Positions 1 to 9,382 of a DNA stretch of 64,000 nucleotides are shown here, in pieces (within the stretch, counting starts at the first letter, position 1; each line of letters begins with the position of its first letter). Under the pieces are notes generated by a model that saw only the letters and a list, made by a program, of their open reading frames with translations, was not told the DNA's origin and searched no databases. The position numbers were made by a program, and so were the translations under genes. This stretch comes from Chryseolinea soli (GTDB lineage Bacteria > Bacteroidota > Bacteroidia > Cytophagales > Cyclobacteriaceae): the NCBI RefSeq assembly GCF_003589925.1, contig NZ_CP032382.1, positions 1,984,001 through 2,048,000 of the forward strand. Direction: 5' to 3'.

Positions 1-80
1 AAACCGTTGGGCAGGCATCGCGCATTAGCGGCGTCTCTCCGGCCGACGTTTCTGTACTTACAATCTATATGGGTAAATGA
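1..80 (+). CDS. mnmG: MnmG C-terminal end (partial)
   Basis: Only the last 25 codons are present, read from base 3 and ending in TGA at 78-80. The residues (GQASRISGVSPADVSVL) match the strongly conserved C-terminal tail of MnmG (GidA). MnmG is the FAD-dependent subunit that, with MnmE, makes the carboxymethylaminomethyl modification at the wobble uridine of certain tRNAs. The stop overlaps the next start as ATGA, so the downstream methyltransferase is probably translationally coupled. The 5' part lies outside the window. In many bacteria mnmG is a neighbour of the replication origin, which matters for the DnaA-box cluster at 2.7-2.96 kb. Confidence 0.85.
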   Translation, partial: TVGQASRISGVSPADVSVLTIYMGK

Positions 81-967
81 AAGAATTGAAGCGCTGCCCC
101 GTCTGCCAAAGTATCTCGTTCCAAAAATTTATTACCGCTAAAGACTACACCGTTTCACGGGAAACATTTGACCTGGTCAAATGCGACAACTGTGGGTTTG
201 TCTTCACCAATCCCATTCCCGATCCTGAGCGGTTGGGAGACTATTACCTTTCCGACGATTACATCTCTCACTCAAAAAAGGCGACAGGCCTGATCGACAA
301 GATCTATGTCGTGGCCAGAAGCTTCACATTGAAATGGAAGCTGGATCTGATCCGGAAATACACCGGGAACCTAGACAAAACAATTCTCGACTACGGCTGT
401 GGCACCGGCGACTTCCTGAAAGCCTGCAAAGAAAATGGCTGGGCCGTAACTGGCGTCGAGCCTTCGGAAAAGGCCAGGCAGTTGGCAAGTGATCAGACTC
501 ACAAAAAAATCGCTGCGTCGTTGAAGGATGTGGAAACAAAGGAATTCAATACCATCACCTTATGGCACGTGCTTGAGCACATCGAGGATCTGAACAATAC
601 GCTTCAGCAATTAAAAAACAAGCTCAGCCCGAACGGCACTCTGCTAATCGCAGTTCCCAATCATGCTGCCTGGGACGGAAGTCACTATGGACAATATTGG
701 GCTGGCTATGATGTTCCCCGGCATCTCTGGCATTTCACCCAAGAAACCATGAAGACCTTGTTGGCGAACAACCACCTTAAACTTGACGCCATCGTGCCCA
801 TGAAACTTGACGCCTACTACATTAGCTTGCTGAGCGAAAAATATAAAGCCAACGGTAAGGCTGGGGTGCCTGGCATGATAATCGCAGCCGTCAACGGGCT
901 TCGGTCGAACCTGAACGCCCGGAAAAACAAAAACTATTCGAGCCTTATTTATATTGTGAGAAAATGA
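77..967 (+). CDS. Class I SAM-dependent methyltransferase with N-terminal zinc ribbon
   Basis: The 296-residue protein opens with two CxxC pairs (C7/C10 and C36/C39) that look like a small zinc ribbon. A Rossmann methyltransferase domain follows: motif I is DYGCGTGDF from residue 105, the acidic residue ending strand 2 is E128 (GVEPS), and a HVLEHIEDL segment near residue 173 is the usual motif-IV region. This layout matches the Methyltransf_23-type enzymes often found in polysaccharide or small-molecule modification loci. The substrate cannot be told from sequence. It overlaps mnmG by 4 bases and the following lipoprotein gene by 4 bases (ATGA at 964-967), so the three are probably one transcript. 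There is no signal peptide, so it is expected to be cytosolic. Confidence 0.85.
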   Translation: MKELKRCPVCQSISFQKFITAKDYTVSRETFDLVKCDNCGFVFTNPIPDPERLGDYYLSDDYISHSKKATGLIDKIYVVARSFTLKWKLDLIRKYTGNLDKTILDYGCGTGDFLKACKENGWAVTGVEPSEKARQLASDQTHKKIAASLKDVETKEFNTITLWHVLEHIEDLNNTLQQLKNKLSPNGTLLIAVPNHAAWDGSHYGQYWAGYDVPRHLWHFTQETMKTLLANNHLKLDAIVPMKLDAYYISLLSEKYKANGKAGVPGMIIAAVNGLRSNLNARKNKNYSSLIYIVRK

Positions 968-2703
968 ATCTCCGAAAACAACTTCATTGGCTGATCTATC
1001 CATTGTTCTTTCTGGCGTGCGCCCGGCAAACTACTCCCACGGGTGGACCGAAAGACACGTTGGCCCCAGTGATGACCAATAGCCTTCCCAAACAAGGGCA
1101 AATCAAATTCCGGGGAAAAAGTGTAGAACTTACATTTAATGAGGCAATTCAGGTCAACAATCCGAAAGAGCAAATCATCATCATTCCGTCGGTTGGCAAA
1201 GACTTCGAGGCAACTGCCAAGAAAAATACGGTCGTAGTAACGTTCAAAAATTACCTCCAGGACAGCACTACCTACTCCCTCAATTTCCGCGAAAGTGTGC
1301 AGGATCTCACGGAAAAAAATCCAGCCAAAAATCTGAAGCTCGCCTTTAGTACCGGCGACTATATAGACTCGTTATCTATCGACGGCTACATCTACGATCC
1401 CCTCAAAGGAAAAGAAAGCAAGGATGCCACGGTTGCGCTTTTTCAGTCAGACACCTTCAACATCTTTAAACATAAACCGGTCTACCTCACCAAGACCAAT
1501 GAAAAGGGCGAATACATAATCGAGAATCTAAAACCCGGCGATTATTATCTATACGCCATGGAAGACAAGAACAAAAATCTCGTAGTCGACAGTAAATCAG
1601 AGACTTACGGATTCATTGCTCAAAAGATCACACTTACCGAAAACATCAAAAAGGAGGACATACCCGTCATTAAATTAGACACCCGGTCGCTAAAGCTCAC
1701 AAATTCAAGGCCTTACAATACCTATTTCAATATCAAAACCTCTAAAAACCTCGACCACTATCGCATTATCCCAACTGAGGGCGAAATTCTGCTCTCTGGG
1801 TTTGCAGAGGACCAAAGCAACATTCGCGTTTACAACACCATCGAAGACAAGGACAGCCTGGCGGTACGGTTCAACGCGTACGATAGCGTGAACAATTCCA
1901 TCGACACCACGATATACGTCAAATTCAGTAACCGCGAAGTGAAGAAGGACCCCTTCAAGGCAACAAGCTCCCAATTCAAAGTAATCGGAACAAAAGGACT
2001 TCTGAAGGGGAGCATCACTTTCAATAAACCTGTTGCCGCGATAAACTTCGACAGCATCTACTACCAGATCGACTCCGCCAAAGTAGTGCCCATTCTTGCC
2101 GAGGATATCAAGATAGACAGCGCTCACAATACCCTGCTCATCGAGAAGACTTTCGACAAGACACTCATCCCGAAAAAGCCGGACCCTTCCACCGAGCCGC
2201 CCAAAAAGAAAGAAGCGCCACAACAACCACCCAAACCAGCCATTGCTGCTGCCCCGGCCCAGGGACCAAAAAAACCCGCACCCCAACCCAAGCCGGTCCA
2301 GAACCAATTCATCATCGCGAAAGGCACATTCATAAGTGTCGAACTGGATAGCTCCGCTGCAACTCGTGAAACGCTAAAGCCATCGACCTTTGAAGAGACG
2401 GGAATCATTTTCATTGAAGTGAAAACGGAAGAAAAAAACTTTGTCATCCAGCTTCTGACCAAAGATTTCAAACTCGTCGCGTCAAGAACAAACACGGCAA
2501 AAACTTCCTTCGAAGACCTTGACCCGGGCGACTATACGATCAGGCTCATCATCGACAAGAACGGCGATGGCAAATGGAGCCCAGGAAATTTCCAACTACA
2601 CCAGGAACCGGAGCCGATCGTGTTCTACAAAAACGAAAAGAAGTCACAATCAGTAAACCTCAAAGCAAATTGGGAGCTGGGTCCGTTGTTGATAAGCTAT
2701 TGA
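964..2703 (+). CDS. Ig-like (Big_5) domain lipoprotein
   Basis: 579 residues. The N-terminus is a lipoprotein signal with lipobox FLAC (C19), so the mature protein is probably anchored in the outer membrane or periplasm. Residues about 33-130 resemble a bacterial Ig-like Big_5 domain (PVMTNSLP start, LTFNEAIQV strand). Residues about 140-220 resemble a carboxypeptidase-regulatory-like beta-sandwich (LKPGDYYLYAMEDKNKN). A proline/lysine/alanine-rich linker lies around residues 395-440, and a second DPGDYTIRLIIDKNGDGKW-type sandwich closes the protein. This architecture is common in Bacteroidota beside housekeeping genes, but its function is not known. The start is fixed by the 4-base overlap with the methyltransferase stop. 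Confidence 0.8.
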   Translation: MNLRKQLHWLIYPLFFLACARQTTPTGGPKDTLAPVMTNSLPKQGQIKFRGKSVELTFNEAIQVNNPKEQIIIIPSVGKDFEATAKKNTVVVTFKNYLQDSTTYSLNFRESVQDLTEKNPAKNLKLAFSTGDYIDSLSIDGYIYDPLKGKESKDATVALFQSDTFNIFKHKPVYLTKTNEKGEYIIENLKPGDYYLYAMEDKNKNLVVDSKSETYGFIAQKITLTENIKKEDIPVIKLDTRSLKLTNSRPYNTYFNIKTSKNLDHYRIIPTEGEILLSGFAEDQSNIRVYNTIEDKDSLAVRFNAYDSVNNSIDTTIYVKFSNREVKKDPFKATSSQFKVIGTKGLLKGSITFNKPVAAINFDSIYYQIDSAKVVPILAEDIKIDSAHNTLLIEKTFDKTLIPKKPDPSTEPPKKKEAPQQPPKPAIAAAPAQGPKKPAPQPKPVQNQFIIAKGTFISVELDSSAATRETLKPSTFEETGIIFIEVKTEEKNFVIQLLTKDFKLVASRTNTAKTSFEDLDPGDYTIRLIIDKNGDGKWSPGNFQLHQEPEPIVFYKNEKKSQSVNLKANWELGPLLISY

Positions 2704-2961
2704 CAACTTGTGGATCGAGGACAGCAACTTGGGGGTAAAATCGATAAATACCCCAATCCGGGCAAAGAGAAATTCTGTGTGTGTATAAGCTAACACTTAC
2801 CCACACGCGTTTACATACAGAGTGATCCACACACCATCTATACACACCCTCAAACATTGTTGACAACCTCCTAAACCACTGATAAAGAAAAGATTAATGT
2901 ATATTTAAATTCTACATAACTTCCACATCTGAAACTGCGCAAAGGTTATACACATTTGAAC
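2704..2961. other. Candidate chromosomal replication origin (DnaA-box cluster)
   Basis: This gene-free gap contains two perfect DnaA boxes (TTATACACA at 2946-2954 on plus and at 2780-2788 on minus). Three one-mismatch boxes lie on plus (2797-2805, 2823-2831, 2838-2846) and a two-mismatch box at 2709-2717 on minus. Between them, 2881-2918 is a 38-base stretch with only six G/C, a plausible unwinding element. The mnmG gene ends 2.6 kb upstream, and mnmG is an origin neighbour in many bacteria. Box sequences and AT content are seen directly; calling it an origin is inference. A strand-skew switch was not computed. Confidence 0.5.
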
Positions 2962-4863
2962 ATGCCTAATAGTATTTATATATATATATCTTATATAAGA
3001 ATAGTAAGGTACTCCCTCATCGGGATAACTTTTTTTCTGCTTTTTTCTGCTTTTCCGGTTTACGCACAGAACCAGGATGACATCCAGTTGGCGAATGAAT
3101 ATTTATTAAAAGGCGATAAGAAAAAGGCGCTGGAGCTTTATCGCGACCTGGCCAAGAACGATTTGAACACGCCGTTTATTTATAACAATTATTTAAACGT
3201 GTTGCTGGATCTGGGCAATTTTGATGAGGCGCAGAGTTTCTTAAAAAAAATATCGAAGCGCGACCCCCTCAACATTCAATACCGGCTCGACGTGGGGCTC
3301 ACCTATGTGAAGGCCGGAGACATGGCCCGGGCAGATAAATATTTCCGGGAGCTGATCGGGGAAAGCAAGACTAATGTGCAGCGGATAAAAATGATGTCGG
3401 ATTATTTTATGTCGCATTCGCTGAACGACTATGGAATACTCTCACTCACAGAAAGCCGCGAATCGTTGGGCAACCCATCGCTGTTCTGTCTGGAGTTGGC
3501 GATGCTCTATCGCATAAAAGGAAACCAGGACAAAATGGTGCAGGAATACCTGAACTATGTCACTCAAAACTCCGGCAACATTCAATATGTGAAAAATGTG
3601 ATGCAGGCTCTGCTCACCAAACCGGAGGAGCTCGAAAGTCTGGAAAGGTTGCTCTACGACAAAGTGCAACAATATCCCGATGTGGAAGTTTATGCCGACT
3701 TGCTGATCTGGGTGACGATGCAGCAGAAAAATTTTTACGCATCCTTTATCCAGGCCCGGGCATATGACAAGCGCTATAAACGCGACGGCGAAAAATGTAT
3801 GGAAGTGGCCCGTGTTGCCCTGGACAATGAAGATTATGACACAGCCTTAAAAATCTATCGCTACCTGATCCGGGAGTACCAGGGATCTCAAAATTATTTA
3901 TTGGCGCGTCTCGGACTGATCCGCACCCGTGAGGCCCGGGTAAAAAATACTTATCCCGTGAAAATGGATTCGGTGAAGATCCTGATCTCGGATTACAAAA
4001 GTTTTATAAAACAATATCCCGACAATGTGAATTCGCTGGAAGCTTCCAAGAGCGAAGCCATGTTGTTCGCGAGCTACCTGGATCAAAAAGATTCGGCCGT
4101 CCACATCCTCGACAAGTTGATAGCCAACCCGAAGGCCACGCTCTATTTGAAATCGAAAGCCAAGCTGGACCTGGGCGATATTTATATGTTGAAGGGCGAA
4201 CCGTGGGAATCGTCCTTGCTCTATTCGCAAGTGGAAAAAACGCAGAAAGAGAATCCCGTCGGCTACGAAGCAAAACTGAAAAACGCGAAACTTTCATATT
4301 ACAAAGGCGACTTCAGGCTGGCGCAGGAACATCTCGACATTTTGAAGCAAGCCACCACCCGCGAAATTGCCAACGACGCGTTGGATCTGAGCATGCGGAT
4401 CAAAGAAAATGTGGCGATCGATTCAACCGGGGAAGCCTTGAAGCAATATGCGTCGGTGGAATTGCTGCTTTATCAAAACAAGACCGACGAGGCATTGAAA
4501 AAAATAGAATTCCTGAAACAGGGAACTTCGGGCACGGGCGTTTCTTTTTCGAACCAGACCATTCTGGACGACGTCTATTTTCTGGAGGCCAATATCCGGA
4601 TGCAGCGGGGTGAATTTGAAAAATCAATTGCCCTCCTTCAAAAAATCATCGACGATTATGGTGACGACATCCTGGCGGACGACGCTTATTTTCTCCAGGG
4701 GGAGATCTATGAGCGCCAGCTAAAAAATAAGGATAAAGCCATGGAGATCTATCGCGACTTTCTTTCGAAATATCCGGGCAGCGTTTTTGCCGCAGAGGCC
4801 CGCAAGAGATTCCGCCAGCTTCGCGGAGATTTTAATGGGCAGGAACAGCCAGCTCAATTCTAA
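2962..4863 (+). CDS. Secreted TPR-repeat protein
   Basis: 633 residues from the ATG at 2962; a TTG two codons upstream is possible but less likely. A hydrophobic N-terminal segment ending FPVYAQ looks like a signal peptide. The rest is helical and repetitive, with TPR-like units at the start (LLKGDKKKALELYRDLAKN, then GNFDEAQSFLKKI, then GDMARADKYFRELI) and end (GEFEKSIALLQKIIDDYGDD, then KDKAMEIYRDFLSKYPGS). The last units resemble the YbgF/BamD-type repeats found in envelope-assembly scaffolds. Its partner is unknown. A perfect DnaA box ends eight bases before the start. A strong hairpin terminator follows the stop, so it is probably transcribed alone. Confidence 0.8.
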   Translation: MPNSIYIYISYIRIVRYSLIGITFFLLFSAFPVYAQNQDDIQLANEYLLKGDKKKALELYRDLAKNDLNTPFIYNNYLNVLLDLGNFDEAQSFLKKISKRDPLNIQYRLDVGLTYVKAGDMARADKYFRELIGESKTNVQRIKMMSDYFMSHSLNDYGILSLTESRESLGNPSLFCLELAMLYRIKGNQDKMVQEYLNYVTQNSGNIQYVKNVMQALLTKPEELESLERLLYDKVQQYPDVEVYADLLIWVTMQQKNFYASFIQARAYDKRYKRDGEKCMEVARVALDNEDYDTALKIYRYLIREYQGSQNYLLARLGLIRTREARVKNTYPVKMDSVKILISDYKSFIKQYPDNVNSLEASKSEAMLFASYLDQKDSAVHILDKLIANPKATLYLKSKAKLDLGDIYMLKGEPWESSLLYSQVEKTQKENPVGYEAKLKNAKLSYYKGDFRLAQEHLDILKQATTREIANDALDLSMRIKENVAIDSTGEALKQYASVELLLYQNKTDEALKKIEFLKQGTSGTGVSFSNQTILDDVYFLEANIRMQRGEFEKSIALLQKIIDDYGDDILADDAYFLQGEIYERQLKNKDKAMEIYRDFLSKYPGSVFAAEARKRFRQLRGDFNGQEQPAQF

Positions 4864-4872
4864 AAAAATTTT

Positions 4873-4902
4873 AAAAGCCCGGTCGTCACATCGGGCTTTT
4901 TT
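4873..4902 (+). terminator. Intrinsic terminator after the TPR gene
   Basis: A 9-base perfect stem (AAAAGCCCG at 4873-4881 with CGGGCTTTT at 4892-4900) encloses a 10-base loop and runs into a T stretch. It starts about ten bases after the TPR stop codon. Confidence 0.85.
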
Positions 4903-5029
4903 ATTCGACGCCTTTTTTTGAAGATCGCCCGGATTGCCGTTTTGAAAAGGCGTTGGCGTAAATCGGAAATTTTAAAAGGAAAGCCAGTTACCGGGCTAGC
5001 GCGCTAATTTTTATATCTTAGGAAGAATT

Positions 5030-6469
5030 ATGGTAAAGCGTATCTTCCTGGTTATTCTGGCATTGATCGCCGTTTTGGTCGCCGTCCTCGTATTCAATGC
5101 CGTAACGTTCAACTCAAAACAGCTCCCCATTGCTGCCCTGCCGGCTCCAGCCGTTCCGCCCGCGGCGTTGGAGCACCTGCAGGAAGCCATTCGCTATAGA
5201 ACCATTTCGTTCAATGATTCAGCATTGCTGGACACGGCCCAGTTCTTCGGATTTCACCGGTTTTTGGAAAAGACCTACCCGGCCGTGCACGCAAACCTGG
5301 TTCGTGAAAAAATAAAAAGATACAGCCTGCTTTATTTTTGGAAAGGAAAAAACCCAACCCTGAAACCCATTGTGCTGATGGCGCACCAGGATGTGGTTCC
5401 CATCGAAGAGGCCTCAAAAGGCAACTGGACCGTCGAACCCTTTTCTGGCGATGTGAAAGACGGCTTTATCTGGGGCCGGGGCTCGGCCGACAACAAGATC
5501 AATGTGATCGGCATTTTTGAAACCATCGAAAAACTTCTGAAAGAGAACTACCAGCCCGAACGGAGTATCTATTTTGCGCTGGGCCACGACGAAGAACGTG
5601 GCGGGACGGGAGCAGTGGCTATCGCCGCCGCCTTAAAACAGCGCGGCATTTCTGCCGAAATGGTGCTGGACGAAGGTGGGATCGTTACCCGCGAAAAAGT
5701 GCCGGGCATGACCAAACCGGTTGCCCTGATCGGCACCGCCGAAAAAGGATATCTGACACTCTTGCTTTCGGTGGATAAAAATGGGGGGCACTCCTCCATG
5801 CCCGAACAAGAAACAGCGCTCGATATCCTGGCCAAAGCCGTGGTGAACATCCGGCAACACCCCTTCCCGGCCAATTTTGCACCGGCGACGGTCGGTTTTA
5901 TGAATCACGTAGGTCCCGAGATGCCCTATCCCGAAAAAATAGTGTTTGCCAACACGTGGCTCTTCAAAAGCGTGGTCATCGGGATCTATGAAAAAAGTCC
6001 CGGAGGAAATGCGGTAGTACGGACGACTGCCGTGCCCACCATTTTCAACGCCGGCATGAAAGACAATGTGGTACCCACCAAAGCCACCGTCACGATAAAC
6101 TTCCGGTTGCTGCAGGGTGACGGCTCGGAAAAAGTGATTGCCGAAATAAAAAAGATCGTTCATGACGACCGGGTGTCGATTGCCGTGTCAAAAGAATTCT
6201 CGGCCGAACCCTCGGCGACTTCACCGGAAGACGGCTTTGGTTATAAACGCGTTGATGAAACCGTTAAAAAAACCTTTGCCGGAACGGTCACGACGCCATT
6301 TCTTATGATCGGGGGAACGGACTCGCGCCATTTCGGAGAGGTGTCGACGAACATCATCAAGTTCAGTCCCATGACCGACCCAATCGGTTTTCATGGTATC
6401 GACGAGCGCGTGAGTTTAGAAAGCTACCAGCAGACCCTCTGGTTCTATGAACAATTGATCCGTCAATAA
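5030..6469 (+). CDS. M20 family metallopeptidase (PM20D1/carboxypeptidase S-like)
   Basis: 479 residues with an N-terminal hydrophobic segment (about residues 5-25) that is either a membrane anchor or a signal. The di-zinc M20 motifs are in order: MAHQDVVP (His ligand and catalytic Asp), GRGSADNK (bridging Asp), GHDEERGG (catalytic Glu and Glu ligand), LDEGG (acidic ligand) and the C-terminal TDSRHFGE (His ligand). The length and the VPIE/GRGSADNK wording fit the carboxypeptidase S / PM20D1 branch. These enzymes cleave dipeptides or N-acyl amino acids outside the cytoplasm. It converges on the MOSC gene with only seven bases between the stops. Confidence 0.88.
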   Translation: MVKRIFLVILALIAVLVAVLVFNAVTFNSKQLPIAALPAPAVPPAALEHLQEAIRYRTISFNDSALLDTAQFFGFHRFLEKTYPAVHANLVREKIKRYSLLYFWKGKNPTLKPIVLMAHQDVVPIEEASKGNWTVEPFSGDVKDGFIWGRGSADNKINVIGIFETIEKLLKENYQPERSIYFALGHDEERGGTGAVAIAAALKQRGISAEMVLDEGGIVTREKVPGMTKPVALIGTAEKGYLTLLLSVDKNGGHSSMPEQETALDILAKAVVNIRQHPFPANFAPATVGFMNHVGPEMPYPEKIVFANTWLFKSVVIGIYEKSPGGNAVVRTTAVPTIFNAGMKDNVVPTKATVTINFRLLQGDGSEKVIAEIKKIVHDDRVSIAVSKEFSAEPSATSPEDGFGYKRVDETVKKTFAGTVTTPFLMIGGTDSRHFGEVSTNIIKFSPMTDPIGFHGIDERVSLESYQQTLWFYEQLIRQ

Positions 6470-6476
6470 AAAAAAA

Positions 6477-6947
6477 TCAAATCGCGATCACTTCATCGCC
6501 GGTCTTGATCAATCCTCCTTGAATTACTTTTGCCGTGATGCCGCCGTGACCGCGCATGGCGTTGTATCCGCCCGTCCCTAAATTTTCTTCCATCCGCGAA
6601 CAGGGGTGACATTCTCCCGAATATTGAAACACGGCTTCGCCGATGGAAAATTGTTTTCCTTTCAACGCCAACAAATTGATGCCTTCGACCACGATATTTC
6701 TGCGCGTTAATTCCGGTTCCACAGCGGCGCGACCCAGGAAGGATGCCATGTCTCTCAGGTGTTCGGCTTGAATGAAGGTGACTTGACGTGTTCCCGGATT
6801 TTTGTAGCGATCGCCCTCAAGCCCGTGAGCTTCGACCGCGATGACCTGGTCGAGCACTTTGACGGGCTCGCGGCGCTGAGGCCGCACACTGATGTAGACG
6901 ACGTGGCCTGGTTTGGCAAAACCGTTTTGAAGTTCTTGTAGTTCCAT
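6477..6947 (-). CDS. MOSC domain protein
   Basis: 156 residues, essentially one MOSC domain: ISVRPQRREPV, EGDRYKN, RQVTFIQAEHL, LTRRNIVVEGINL, and the signature cysteine in SGECHPCSRME near residue 115. MOSC domains occur in molybdenum-cofactor sulfurases and in stand-alone proteins such as YiiM that handle sulfur transfer or molybdenum-dependent detoxification. No mARC-type N-terminal domain is present, so it is a short stand-alone form. It lies 61 bases downstream of the DUF5916 gene on the same strand and may be co-transcribed. The specific substrate is unknown. Confidence 0.88.
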   Translation of the reverse strand: MELQELQNGFAKPGHVVYISVRPQRREPVKVLDQVIAVEAHGLEGDRYKNPGTRQVTFIQAEHLRDMASFLGRAAVEPELTRRNIVVEGINLLALKGKQFSIGEAVFQYSGECHPCSRMEENLGTGGYNAMRGHGGITAKVIQGGLIKTGDEVIAI

Positions 6948-7008
6948 CTCTCGAAATTTAACCGTAATGGTCGAGGGGAAGTTCAGCGAATTTGAAAATG
7001 AGCCCGGA

Positions 7009-9180
7009 TCAAATGTTCCACCAATAGGTGAGCTTGACCACGAGCGCCCGCGTTTTCACAACAAAATTTTCCGGAAAGTAATTGTCCGTGTAAACGATGA
7101 AGAGATCCGATGCAGGTTTATAGCGCCATTGGAGCCGGGTGTTGAGGTTCACATTTTTTAACTGTTGGTTGTACTGTGCATAGGCCGTGAAAAAAAGCTT
7201 GTTCGTCATGGTCACGTCCAACTTCGGGCCGACCAGCCAGAACTTGGTTTCTCCCCAGGGTTGTGGCAGCCGGAGGTCGTTATAGTTGAAGGTCACCAAA
7301 AGACTCATGTAGGGTTGAAACCGATAGCCCACCTCGCCGCCAATATTGAAACGCGTTCCGTTGGCATAATATCCGCCATAGCGCGTGGAGAGCGCATAGG
7401 TAAAAATACTCTGGGGCATCGAGGTGAAATCGGCGCCAACCGAATTCCACCAGTGCCGGGTGCCAACGCTGAGGGAATCCATGCCGGAATTTGTTGGATC
7501 AAAAGGCAGCAGCAATTGCACATAGTCGTGCATGCCGTAGACATTCAGTACGCTTTGTTTGCGGAAAGTGATCGCATACGAAAGGATACTTTCATTGTCG
7601 GTTTGTTTGAAGGAAGGGTTGTAGAAGAAGGTCGACGTAATTTTTGGTCCATGACTTAAGATCAATTTTCCTTTGGGGAAAAATAAATACTGCGCGATGG
7701 GATTTATCTTGACATAATTGCGGCGGGGCACATAGCCCACCTCCGGATTATAATTTGCGCCCACCACTTCGTGCTGCCAGCTCAACAACCAACGGCGTGT
7801 CGAATATTGCAGGTTGGCGGCGTGCGTGAAATCCTTATCCTTTTTATCCGGACTGAAGGATTTTAACCCCAGGATTTTTCCGGTCCATACGTTGTTGGAC
7901 GACGCAAGATTGTACTCCAACCCGATGTTGCGATTGTATTGAGAGTATACCGGCACCGCGGGATCGTCGGACGGTTCGTAGTTGAGCGACTGTTTGTTGA
8001 TGAAGATCATCCCGATGTTGGAGCGGGAGAAAACCCGCCGCTGCAAAGCCATCACAGCGAAATTCTGCCGGGGCAGGTTCTGGCTTTCCACGTCGGAGGT
8101 TTGCATGTCCATGGCACCGACGCGCCAGTTCTTATTTATTTTGCCGCTGAAGCGGGCGCCGTATTGAATGGGAACGTTCAATCCGATGCGCCGCGAAAAA
8201 AATGGCCGGATGTTGGCGTACCCGAAATTGGCAAAAAGGTCGCCATTTTCCAGAAAGAATTGCCGGCGCTCGGGGAAGAAGAGTTCATAGCGATCGAGGT
8301 TCGTTACCTGCCGGTCGACATCCACCTGCGAAAAGTCGGGATTTACGGTGAGGTCGAGATTGAGCGAAGAGGTGACGGCCACTTTTGCGTCCATCCCGAT
8401 TTCTTTTTTATAGGTCGTGGATGTGCCGTCCGTAAAATTTTTACTGCCGCCGCCAAGGGCATAAGGAATCAGCGAAATGTTCGGACCTACCTGGGGAGGC
8501 GCTTCATCCCAGTTCAGCGTGCCGGTGTAGGCCAGCGACGCCGTGGGGAACTGACGGGGCACGGGCGCCCAGCTGGATTTTTCCGTGGTCTTCAAATCGA
8601 GCCTGCTGAAATTGATACCCCATTGGGTAATGCCTTTTTTATAGCGGATCGACTTGAACGGAATGGCCGCTTCAAACACCCACTTGTCATCGTCTTTGGT
8701 GACGACGGAAGTCCATTTGTTATCCCAGCTCAGGTCAACCTTTCCGCCTTCATACATAATGCCATCCCACTGCGCGCCGGCGGCGTTGGCGCCAAACGAG
8801 AAGCCGTTGGTTTGGTCCTCGAACGTGTCCATGAACAGCAGGAAGTTGTCGTTTTTGCCAAACGTGAAATCACGGCGCAGCGACTCCACAAAATATCTTC
8901 CGGGAAGCAAATGAAAACAGGTGGCGATCAAGTAGAGATGCTCATCGTCGTAGCTCATGCGGACTTCCGTTCTCACGCGGGCCGCGCTGGTGTCCATGGG
9001 GAGCACCATGTAGAAATCAGTAGCCACTTCGGCCTTGCGCCAGGTTTCTTCATCCAGGATGCCATCGATCTTAATGGGGGAGGATGCCCGGTGAAGGTTT
9101 AGCTGATAGGACTCGTTTTTTTTCTGGGCCCAAAGAGAAACGCTCAAAAGGCAAAAAAGGGTGATAAGGGGGTGTCGCAC
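7009..9180 (-). CDS. DUF5916 outer-membrane protein with CBM9-like N-terminus
   Basis: 723 residues with a signal peptide ending SLWAQ. Residues about 30-200 match the CBM9-like domain found ahead of DUF5916 (IKIDGILDEETWRKAE, then RTEVRMSYDDEHLYL). The remainder has the aromatic, alternating pattern of a large outer-membrane barrel, including a NPDFSQVDVD motif typical of DUF5916, and ends in KLTYWWNI with a terminal aromatic-rich strand. These proteins are widespread in Bacteroidota and are presumed to bind or import carbohydrate or other ligands at the cell surface, but no function is established. Long open frames on the opposite strand are composition shadows. Confidence 0.85.
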   Translation of the reverse strand: MRHPLITLFCLLSVSLWAQKKNESYQLNLHRASSPIKIDGILDEETWRKAEVATDFYMVLPMDTSAARVRTEVRMSYDDEHLYLIATCFHLLPGRYFVESLRRDFTFGKNDNFLLFMDTFEDQTNGFSFGANAAGAQWDGIMYEGGKVDLSWDNKWTSVVTKDDDKWVFEAAIPFKSIRYKKGITQWGINFSRLDLKTTEKSSWAPVPRQFPTASLAYTGTLNWDEAPPQVGPNISLIPYALGGGSKNFTDGTSTTYKKEIGMDAKVAVTSSLNLDLTVNPDFSQVDVDRQVTNLDRYELFFPERRQFFLENGDLFANFGYANIRPFFSRRIGLNVPIQYGARFSGKINKNWRVGAMDMQTSDVESQNLPRQNFAVMALQRRVFSRSNIGMIFINKQSLNYEPSDDPAVPVYSQYNRNIGLEYNLASSNNVWTGKILGLKSFSPDKKDKDFTHAANLQYSTRRWLLSWQHEVVGANYNPEVGYVPRRNYVKINPIAQYLFFPKGKLILSHGPKITSTFFYNPSFKQTDNESILSYAITFRKQSVLNVYGMHDYVQLLLPFDPTNSGMDSLSVGTRHWWNSVGADFTSMPQSIFTYALSTRYGGYYANGTRFNIGGEVGYRFQPYMSLLVTFNYNDLRLPQPWGETKFWLVGPKLDVTMTNKLFFTAYAQYNQQLKNVNLNTRLQWRYKPASDLFIVYTDNYFPENFVVKTRALVVKLTYWWNI

Positions 9181-9314
9181 AAAGCAATTTCACACTCTGA
9201 AATCAAATGGGCAAAGCGATATCGGATGGACGGATAACAAAGCCTGAAAAAATTTTTGCAAAGTACGAAAAAGGCCACCCGGAGGCTGCAAAGGGCCTTT
9301 TCGGAGATTTGTAA

Positions 9315-9343
9315 ACTATTTTATGAAATAGTATGCATGCATA
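9315..9343. promoter_or_regulatory. Two abutting palindromes upstream of marR (candidate operator)
   Basis: An 18-base inverted repeat, ACTATTTTATGAAATAGT (9315-9332; two perfect 7-base arms around TATG), shares its last base with a perfect 12-base palindrome, TATGCATGCATA (9332-9343). A -7-like element TACCTTCG follows at 9355-9362 and the marR start is at 9383. The position and symmetry suit autoregulation by the MarR protein. The symmetry is seen; the role is inferred. Confidence 0.5.
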
Positions 9344-9382
9344 ACAAATTTTATTACCTTCGTTTCCACTTCCTGAAAACGT

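Noticed and set aside
7939..9102. A 387-codon plus-strand frame opposite the DUF5916 gene.
   Set aside because: The minus-strand frame has a signal peptide and family motifs; the plus frame has neither and is a composition shadow.
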